Source of the DNA: Azorinus chamasolen
Taxonomy: Eukaryota; Mollusca; Bivalvia; Cardiida; Solecurtidae
NCBI GenBank assembly: GCA_963576725.1
Contig: OY755237.1
Location: 67,949,472-68,013,471 of the forward strand
Direction of reading: 5' to 3'
Length of the DNA stretch: 64,000 nucleotides
Below, piece after piece: positions 57,172 through 64,000 of the stretch. The position numbers and the translations under genes were made by a program. The notes under the pieces are model-generated. The model saw nothing but the letters and a program-made list of their open reading frames with translations. It had not been told where the DNA came from and ran no database searches. The stretch's first letter is position 1, and the number at the start of each line of letters is the position of its first letter.

Positions 57172-57380
57172 TACAGTAAAACCTCTCTATAATGGCCACT
57201 AAATTATGTTAATTAGTTGGTATTTAGGGCAGGTGGGTGCTTAAAGCAAGGTGAAAGTAAAACAGAATGCTCCTATAGGAGCGTTCTGTTTTACTTTCAC
57301 CTTGCCTTAAGCAGCCACCTGCCTCTAACACAAACTACTTGATGTAATTTAGTGACCGTTATAGAGAGGTTTGATTCTAT
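57172..57380. mobile_element. Tc1/mariner-like MITE, family C
   Basis: TACAGTAAAACCTCTCTATAA at the left. The right end is mutated (GAGAGGTTTGATTCTA). Core centre GCTCCTATAGGAGC. Confidence 0.88.
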
Positions 57381-57586
57381 GGTTTCTGCCATGGCGAACA
57401 TTTCCTATGTCCATGTGCTGCTATAACAATTAATCTAATTAATATTGATCATGCCATTACTGCTTACAAACATATCCACAGAGTAAAAGGTTAACCCTCT
57501 CAGTGAGTGCTGTCAGGGATTGGCCCAGCTCAGAAGCGCCACGGAGGCGTCAACTGATCAAGGTTTGCACAGTTGATCATATTATT

Positions 57587-57835
57587 TTAACCCTTTCCCT
57601 CATACAAACGTGTTTTCATGCATCTGCAAACAGAGTAGACCCAGATCAGACGGCTCCTAGAGGAGCCGTCTGATCAGAGTCTACTCTGTTTGCTATGGAA
57701 TTTGATAGATCTGTGTCTTTACTTTCTAAAATGCCTACAGTGCTCCGCCTTCCATATTTCATTATACCCTTTTTGGCCATGAATATTCAGTAGGTATTCA
57801 AATTTGAAATAAACACCGAATAGGGAAAGGGTTAA
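57587..57835. mobile_element. TTAA-type MITE, family A, complete
   Basis: TTAA at 57587-57590 and 57832-57835; the hairpin (57626-57695) pairs CCCAGATCAGACGGCTCC with GGAGCCGTCTGATCAGAG around TAGA. Confidence 0.92.
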
Positions 57836-58052
57836 ATAAAATGAGAAATATCTGTTATCGTTTTGTTGAAATGATAAAGGCTGTTTCAGTTACAGCGTTT
57901 AATGATTTTTGACGATGTGCAATGCGCGGTGTATCTCTACTGCTGCCAGTAATAATGGAATACATGTAATGGTAACATTGTACTATATGGAATGTCTCGG
58001 GTTTATACTAGAGCACACCGACAGTCTACTGAAAATGATGATGCAATAGTTA

Positions 58053-58255
58053 TTGACTCTTTCGCTGCCAATGTCGCATCTGTGATTACCTATGCAAACA
58101 GTTTGGATCCAGATGAGACACCGAGTAACTCGGCGTCTCATCAGGATCCAAACTGTTTGTTACTGTGGCAATGTTTTTAGAGAAAATTAAACAAACGAAA
58201 ATTGTAACAGACGACACATTTTGCAGACGACAATATTTGGCAGTGAAAGAGTTAA
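58053..58255. mobile_element. TTAA-type MITE, family B
   Basis: CTCTTTCGCTGCCAATGTCG at the left and TTTGGCAGTGAAAGAG plus TTAA at the right; hairpin AACAGTTTGGATCCAGATGA / TCATCAGGATCCAAACTGTT. Confidence 0.82.
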
Positions 58256-58439
58256 AATGTTAAAATGGTGAAAAGCACTGTAAATATGATACATTCTAGA
58301 TGAAATATAATGTGGAAAACGTAGACTGACATTTTTCAGACGAGACAGACTTCGTCTGAAGGACAACAAATATGAAACGATGCTCATGATGAAACGATAC
58401 ACATGTACACATTCGACATTTAACATTCTTTGTACAACA

Positions 58440-58690
58440 TTTTTTTCTCTTTACCTTATGAATATTTATGTCAGAAATAGGCCTAATAACATCACGAATA
58501 CTTACTTGCAGAATGTTGTATGAACAAAAGAAATATTGGCCATTTCCGAAACTGTAGAATCTGACTATCATTCCATAAGCAAACATAACATACTGACAGA
58601 TCAGACGGCTCATACAGGAGTCGTCTGATCTGGACATACTCTGTTTGCATATGCGCGAACATGTGTCTATAGAAGGTAATATGTTTAATG
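58440..58690. mobile_element. TTAA-type MITE, family A'
   Basis: CTTTACCTTATGAATATTTA at the left; hairpin CTGACAGATCAGACGGCTCA / GAGTCGTCTGATCTGGACAT at about 58580-58645. Confidence 0.65.
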
Positions 58691-58795
58691 GGCTCTACAA
58701 TTTCCGGGAAGTAAACTAGTTTCTGAAAACCCTTTAGCGATGTCTCTCTCAGTATTTTAATCATTTCCACATGTTACTTGTATCCCTATTTCGGC

Positions 58796-59063
58796 GGACG
58801 TGGTCGAGTGGTTAACGCGCACGACTACACTACCAGAATACCAGGGGTCTTGGGTTCGATTATCAACCGGACAAAACCCTTCGGATGAAACTTTATAAAT
58901 CGAGATCCGATGTAGTGGGCATCTAAAAGAACCAGAGAAACACTATCGATTATACGAGTAGGGCACCCGCCCGATTTTCTCTATATCCGATCCCCTCTCT
59001 CTAGGGCGTCTTGACAGTAGCGAACATTAATCAACCAACACAACCAAAAGCACAACCAGCCAA
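58796..59063 (+). mobile_element. tRNA-derived SINE with target-site duplication
   Basis: Flanked by CCTATTTCGGC at 58785-58795 and 59064-59074. Head: GGACGTGGTCGAGTGGTTAA (A box) and TTGGGTTCGATTATC (B box). The body contains CATCTAAAAGAACCAGAG and GAGTAGGGCACCCGCCCG, with an A/C-rich tail. No ORF; it would be mobilised by a LINE. Confidence 0.82.
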
Positions 59064-59164
59064 CCTATTTCGGCTAACTGTTAAAGTCCAGACGAGAGGC
59101 CAAGAGACTCGACGTCTCATTAGGATCTAGGCTGTTTGACACTCGAACAACAGTTACTTATAAT

Positions 59165-59411
59165 AACCATTTCCCTGTTCTATATATAGTTCAAATTTCA
59201 ATACCTATTGAATATTGATTGACAAAATAGTTAAAAACGAAAAATAGAAGTTGCAAAATTGTAACCATTTTAGAAAGTATAAAACAGATCTTTCAAATTC
59301 CACTCGCAAACAGAGTCGACCCTGATCAGACGGCTCCTATAGGAGCCGTCTGATCTGGGTCTGCTCCGTTTGCAAATGCGTGAAAAACGTTTATATGAAG
59401 GAAATGGTTGA
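59165..59411. mobile_element. TTAA-type MITE, family A
   Basis: CCATTTCCCTGTTCTATATA at the left; the hairpin (59306-59375) is GACCCTGATCAGACGGCTCC / GGAGCCGTCTGATCTGGGTC around TATA. TTAA is mutated at both ends. Confidence 0.82.
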
Positions 59412-59570
59412 AACTTTAAATAAATCGGATGTTGTCAAAATTGAACAGGTTCAAATTTAAGCATATCAAAAGGCGTCACTATGAGGGAAAGGTATAATCC
59501 GCTTTTACAAAATATGCCAGTTCAAACATGATTATCTCCTATTCGATCAACTTTTGAGAAATCATTGACC

Positions 59571-60360
59571 AAATTACTCGGCGTCTCATCTGATGAGTTA
59601 CTCGGCGCCTTATCTCTAGAGTTACCCGGTGTCTCATCTGTTGATTTAATCGGCGTCTCTGTTGTTGAGTTATTTGGCGTCTCATCTAATGAGTTAATCG
59701 GCGCCTCATCTCTAGAGTTACCCGGTGTCTCATCTGTTGATTTACTCGTCGTCTCATCTGTTGAGTTACTTGGCGTCTCATCTAATGAGTTAATCGTCGC
59801 CTCATCTCTTGAGTTACCCGGTGTCTCATCTGTTGATTTACTCGGCGTCTCATCTGTTGAGTTATTTGGCGTCTCATCTAATGAGTTAATCGGCGCATCA
59901 TCTCTTGAGTTACCTGGTGTCTCATCTGTTGATTTACTCGGCGTCTCATCTGTTGAGTTACTTGGCGTCTCATCTAATGAGTTAATCGGCGTCTCATCTG
60001 GTGAGTTACTCGGTGCCTCATCTGGTGAGTTACTCGGCGCCTCATCTGGTGAGTTACTCGGCGCCTCATCTGGTGAGTTACTCGGCGCCTCATCTGTTGA
60101 GTTACCCGGCGTCTCATCTGTTGAGTTACCCGGCGTCTCATCCGGTGAGTTACTCGGCCTCTCATCTGGTGAGTTACTCGGCGTCTCTTCTGGTGAGTTA
60201 CTCGGCGTCTCATCCGGTGAGTTACTCGGCGTCTCATATGGTTAGTTACTCGGCGTCTCATATGTTGAGTTACCCGGCGTCTCTTCTGGTGAGTTACTCG
60301 GCGTCTCATATGGTGAGTTACCCGGCGTCTCATCTGGTGAGTTACTCGGCGTCTCATCTG
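59571..60360. repeat. 24-bp minisatellite grown from a family B hairpin arm
   Basis: About 33 units of GAGTTACTCGGCGTCTCATC plus four variable bases. The left part shows a 96-bp higher-order period (four unit types repeated four times); the right part is single-unit. The unit is the centre and right arm of the B hairpin, and the array exits into GGATCCAAGGTACTTGCAAA, the B right flank. Being a multiple of 3, it is open in several frames on both strands. I see no reason to call a protein. Confidence 0.92.
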
Positions 60361-60419
60361 GATCCAAGGTACTTGCAAATGACAGTCAAGTAGCAGACAA
60401 CGGGACACGGTTTTAGAGG

Positions 60420-60629
60420 TATAGTAAAACCTCTCTATAACGGCCACTAAATTACATCAACTATTTCGTGTTAAAGGCAGGTTGCTGCTTAAAGCAAGGT
60501 GAAAGTAAAAGAAAAATGCTCCTACAGGAGCGTTCTGTTTTACTTTCACCTTGCTTTAAGCAGCCACCTGCCCTAAATACCAACCAATTAACACAATTTA
60601 GTGGTCGTTATAGAGAGGTTTTTACTGTA
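60420..60629. mobile_element. Tc1/mariner-like MITE, family C
   Basis: TATAGTAAAACCTCTCTATAA ... GAGAGGTTTTTACTGTA; core centre GCTCCTACAGGAGC. Confidence 0.88.
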
Positions 60630-61261
60630 TTGCAAAATAAAACATGAACCATATGATAAATCTGTCTGGGTTTAACAAAATTAATTTTTAGCATGCTGCG
60701 AGAAAATATAGCTTGGGTTCAGAAACGACGCCTAAAAACTAGACGTCTTATCGGGGTCTTAACGCTTTGACACCCTGACATTGATTTTGGTAATCTTGAA
60801 GTGAGTGAAACAACCAATCTGAATAATTAAAACATTACTGCAGACATATTTGTTCAGAACGCTTATATGACAGTTCCGTGTCCTTGAAAAGTACTTTGAA
60901 ACACGTCAGCATTATTGTCTGTTTAGAGACTATTTTCGGAGCTTGCCGAAGTAAACCGAATAGTTACGACTGCTTTATTTTTTCGCTACCATTTATTGTC
61001 GTCTTAAAATCTGTCGTTCGCTGTTATTTTCATTGTTAAGTTCTCTTTCCTTTTCTTAAACACAAAACACCCAGGGTAATAAACAGTTTGGATTCCGATA
61101 AGACGCCAAGTTGCTGACTGTAATCATAGATCTGGCAATGAAAGGGTTAAACTCTGCCATACGAATATCCTTCAAAATTGATTGTGAATTGCTTTCAGGA
61201 GCGTAGCTGAATCAAAATGTAACGTATGCACCGTGGACCTGAGGGTCCGGAGGCATGTTCC
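60630..61261. other. Intergenic with eroded B-type hairpins
   Basis: B-like remnants at about 60700-60780 and 61075-61150. No gene. Confidence 0.4.
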
Positions 61262-61408
61262 CACGGGAAAATTTAGAATTGTGTATGTTTGAAATCAGTG
61301 ATAAATAGAGAATTTGCTCCTATAGAAACAAATGCTCTATTTATCACAATGTTTCAAAAGTTACTTAAAGAGACGTCAAAAGGCGTCAATATGAGGGAAT
61401 GAGTTAAA
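61262..61408. mobile_element. TTAA-type MITE, family E, 5' truncated
   Basis: Starts inside the element (AATTTAGAATTGTGTATG). A degenerate hairpin follows; right end GAGGGAATGAG plus TTAA. Confidence 0.65.
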
Positions 61409-61637
61409 GCTTACATTATAAGACATTTATGAAGGTATACTCTCTTAGCCTTCGATTTTTGTTCCATTCTGACCATAACAGTTTCACCTTTCAGTTTGAT
61501 ATTAGGCACATGCGTAGACCACGGTGCGTATAGCTAGCTACAACGCTGGTTTGCATGTGAACTGGTTCGGAGATATTTGCGTATACAAGTCAAGTTGCAT
61601 CTGTTGTATTATTTGCCTACTATCAAACGATGACAGC

Positions 61638-61866
61638 TTAACCCTTTCCCTCATATTGACAATTTTTGACGATTCTGTAAAAGTCACTTTGTGAAACCAT
61701 TGTGATATATAGAGCATTTGCTCCTATAGGAGCAAATGCTCTATTTATCACAATGGTTTCAAACTACAAAATCCTAAAATTGTCCTCTTCTCTAATTAAT
61801 GCTCCTTTTCGGTAGATTAATTCAAAGAGGTTGTATCTAAAAATAGCCTATGAGGTAATGGGTTAA
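61638..61866. mobile_element. TTAA-type MITE, family E
   Basis: TTAA at both ends, perfect hairpin around CTCCTATAGGAG. Its right TTAA is also the left TTAA of the A' element that follows. Confidence 0.9.
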
Positions 61867-61901
61867 CCCTTTATATACCCCAGCAATATTAATGCAAGTA
61901 T

Positions 61902-62116
61902 TTAACCCTTTCGCTGCCAATGCCGGATCTGTGATAACCTATGCAAACAGTTTGGATCCAGATGAGACGCCGAGTAACTCGGCGTCTCATCAGGATCCAA
62001 ACTGTTTGTTACTGTTACTATGTGTTTGAAACAAAAATGAAGAAAATCAAAAAAATGAAAATTTGTAGCAGACGACAAAGTTAGCAGACGACAGAGTTTG
62101 GCAGCGAAAGGGTTAA
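61902..62116. mobile_element. TTAA-type MITE, family B, complete
   Basis: TTAA at 61902-61905 and 62113-62116; ends CCCTTTCGCTGCCAA and, from the right, CCCTTTCGCTGCCAA (identical). The hairpin pairs AACAGTTTGGATCCAGATGA with its mirror around GCCGAGTAACTCGGC. Confidence 0.93.
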
Positions 62117-62212
62117 AATGACATTATGAATCTTAATTGTTATAATAGCAGATGGGAATGTTTGGTCTTGGCAGAAACTGTAGAAGCAGATCTATATTAT
62201 ATCCTAAACAAC

Positions 62213-62515
62213 TGCAGGTGGTGGTAGTCTAGTGGTAACGCGCTTGACTATCAGTCCGTAGGTCCGGGGTTCAAATCCCGGTCCCTCCCGGAAATTTCAG
62301 AGACGCTTTTTCGTGTCTCCCACCCGCACATTCTCTCCACCCAGGGGTTAAAATGGGTACCTGTTAGGGTCACTCGCCGGTACTGCGGCTGCATGATTGC
62401 GCCATATGTTAGCAGTGCTCAATATTGTAGGCCAATGACTCAATGACAAGGGGAATAAATGTACAGTCGGCTGAGCGGTCATACGGACTGAAAGTAGACT
62501 ATAACTAGGTATTTT
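62213..62515 (+). mobile_element. tRNA-derived SINE
   Basis: Head GGTGGTAGTCTAGTGGTAAC (A box) and CCGGGGTTCAAATCCCGGTC (T arm and B box) look tRNA-like. The body has CCACCCAGGGGTTAAAATGG and a T-rich 3' end at about 62510. Inserted in the A' MITE between ATATCCTAAAC and AAACAAACAGAGCAGACC. Confidence 0.7.
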
Positions 62516-62659
62516 TTTTAAACAAACAGAGCAGACCATAATCAGAAGGCTCCTATAGGAGCCGTCTGATCTGGGTCTACTCTGTTTGCAATGACGTAGA
62601 CAGGCGTATTTATGGAGTAAATGGTTAAACTATATACAACAATGTTCAGTAGTTTGTTA

Positions 62660-62938
62660 TTCCTTTAAGCCTTTAGAGAAACCATTGAGCGAGAGGCATA
62701 ATGTTTGGATCCTGATGAGACGCCCAGTTACTCGGCGCCTCATCTGGATTCCAGTTTTTGCACATGTGTGAGATAGGTCGCGATTAGCAAGCAAAGGTTT
62801 GAATCTTACGACGTCACGAACGACGGAACGCGACTCATAACACGGCCTGCTGAAAAGGGTGAATCATTTTCAAACAGTTGGGATCCTGATGAGACGCCGA
62901 GTAACTCGGCGTCTCATCAGGATCCAAACTGTTTGACA
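62660..62938. mobile_element. Two adjacent family B hairpins
   Basis: A first, slightly eroded hairpin lies at 62700-62760 (GTTTGGATCCTGATGAGACG). A second, near-perfect one at 62873-62938 pairs CAAACAGTTGGGATCCTG with CAGGATCCAAACTGTTTG around GCCGAGTAACTCGGC. Confidence 0.78.
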
Positions 62939-63084
62939 TACCAATTGTGTCTTTAGAAGAAACTTTAGGAAAATAATGCAGAAGACAATGAAAAGTACAT
63001 CTACTGAATATGACTCATAACAACAACAGCTATGATTACACCTTGTTTCAGAAGGTAACTCCTAAGCCATGAGTTGTTAGAGAC

Positions 63085-63525
63085 ACGTTTGCATACAGAG
63101 TGGATCCAGATCAGACAGCTCATGTAGGATCACTCGATTAGGGTCTGCTCTGTTTGCTTATGAAGCAATATACATGTAGATGTGATTCTACGTTTTCTAA
63201 AACTTTCCGTTTTCATTTTGTCATTATAATGTTCAAGATATTTATTATTCATACCGTTATTATATCTTGCATGTATATTCATCAATCAAAGAGTTTAAAT
63301 CAACACATTAATATTGATTCGTTTGAAACGAACAGCCTTGAACATTTAATATATCAGTTTGCTTAGTCCCTATATACCTGGGTGAATAAGCACTAACTGC
63401 ATTATAGTTATAAGGCATCCTTTATCTGAGAGAGACGAACCTTTCACGCAGTTACACACGTTGTATAGCTCCAGATCAGTCGATTTCTCTAGGAACCGTC
63501 TGATCAGGGTCTGCTCTGTTAACCC
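63085..63525. mobile_element. Family A hairpin remnants
   Basis: One hairpin at 63095-63162 (GAGTGGATCCAGATCAGACA / GGGTCTGCTCTGTTTGC). A second at 63465-63520 (CTCCAGATCAGTCGATTTC / GGAACCGTCTGATCAGGGTC). Confidence 0.6.
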
Positions 63526-63531
63526 GTGGAA

Positions 63532-63727
63532 GTACAGTAGAGCCCCTCTAATGCGACCACTTAATGAATAAACATGGCTGTCTTTATAAGCAGCTGGTTG
63601 CTTAATGCAGTATAAAAGTAATGCATAGCTTTTTGCATTACTTTTGTCCTGCATTAAGCTACCACCTACATCTAGCACCCAGAATAATACCTCTTTTAGG
63701 TGGTCGCATTAGCGGGGTTTAACTGTA
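63532..63727. mobile_element. Tc1/mariner-like MITE, family D
   Basis: TACAGTAGAGCCCCTCTAAT to ATTAGCGGGGTTTAACTGTA, TA at both ends. Arms CTTAATGCAGTATAAAAGTA and TACTTTTGTCCTGCATTAAG. Confidence 0.85.
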
Positions 63728-64000
63728 AATCAATATTCTGATTCTATAATTTAATTTCTTATCAAAGGCTTAACATAACGTGTTCATATACTATTATAAA
63801 ATTCTGCTAATGAATATTTATGATGACTGTATGTCTTCAATGAATATTCATGATATAAAGAGTTAACTATATTAATCAACAACTCTCTTAAAATTGAATA
63901 TCATATCGTGAAAGGACCATGTGTCAGCCCATAAAGAAAGTGTATGTTAGTTTAATCTGTATTCTGCTGAGATTTGGCATACACACCAATGAGCCGGAAA
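63728..64000. other. Window end, no gene seen
   Basis: AT-rich with an A'-like arm fragment near 63850-63870 (AATATTCATGATATAAAGAG plus TTAA). Confidence 0.4.

Larger units (their letters stand above)
61863..62628. mobile_element. Family A' MITE carrying a nested B MITE and a SINE
   Basis: The A' left end (CCCTTTATATACCCCAGC) is cut at TTAA 61902 by the B element. It resumes ATGACATTATGAATC at 62118, is interrupted again by a tRNA-derived SINE (about 62213-62515), and finishes with the hairpin CAGAAGGCTCCTATAGGAGC and GGAGTAAATGG plus TTAA. Confidence 0.82.

Noticed and set aside
56683..57192. Repeat-protein ORFs on both strands
   Set aside because: Translation of the 54-bp tandem array (18 codons per unit) in several frames.
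59565..60447. Long repeat-protein ORFs on both strands (ELLGVSSG-like and MRRRVTHQ-like)
   Set aside because: All frames are open because the 24-bp unit is a multiple of 3. The unit is MITE sequence, with no start context, splice site or domain.
62213..62290. Functional tRNA gene
   Set aside because: The head is tRNA-like, but it is followed by a long SINE body and sits inside a MITE; no convincing anticodon loop.

Overview
The window looks like repeat-dense genomic DNA of a mollusc, most likely a heterodont bivalve. I base this on low GC, spliced genes with GT/AG introns, pearl-like elements (about 154-bp tandem cores plus an ACGG-type microsatellite), many short palindromic transposons, tRNA-derived SINEs, a Harbinger DNA transposon, an APE-type LINE, a Crypton and an IAP-type RING gene. 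The species is inferred, not proven. There is no rRNA gene, bacterial operon or CRISPR array.

Layout. 1-6.3 kb: a 325-bp direct duplication, a CA-rich microsatellite and several short inverted-repeat elements. 6.3-22.6 kb: a nested transposon complex. A decayed LINE (minus strand, 19534-22625, with a probable 3' remnant at 6326-6488) appears to be split by a Harbinger transposon (6487-19533). The Harbinger carries the expected convergent pair: a DDE transposase (plus, 9750-12485, lacking its middle exon) and a coiled-coil Myb/SANT-type partner (minus, 13187-18028, two homopolymer frameshifts). Inside its left end sits a 3,060-bp inverted-repeat element (6524-9583) with a 9-bp target duplication. 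That element holds a TTAA-type MITE, which is itself interrupted by a pearl-like element. 23.2-25.7 kb: a two-exon Crypton tyrosine recombinase with all catalytic residues and a frameshifted tail. 29-31.1 kb: a spliced gene coding for about 433 residues, with a hydrophobic N-terminus, an unrecognised domain, two exons that duplicate each other and a C-terminal IAP-type RING. 31-40 kb: mostly non-coding, with three tandem repeat blocks. 40-64 kb: no convincing gene, but a very dense field of palindromic MITEs.

The MITEs fall into two groups. (1) TTAA-flanked elements of about 200-250 bp with CCCTTTC/CCCATTCC-type ends and a near-perfect central hairpin. The same design carries different hairpins, labelled here A, A', B, E, F, J, K and L. 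(2) TA-flanked Tc1/mariner-like elements ending CAGTAAAACC or CAGTAGAACC (C and D). Several TTAA elements sit inside one another or inside group 2 elements, and one insertion into a 54-bp tandem array shows the empty site directly. Three further elements (6524-9583, 18980-19358, 47537-48328) share 8-9-bp target duplications, G-rich ends and end-proximal repeats of a short motif. They look like one architectural class, perhaps Mutator-like.

All family names rest on motifs and architecture read by eye. Nothing was searched against a database.
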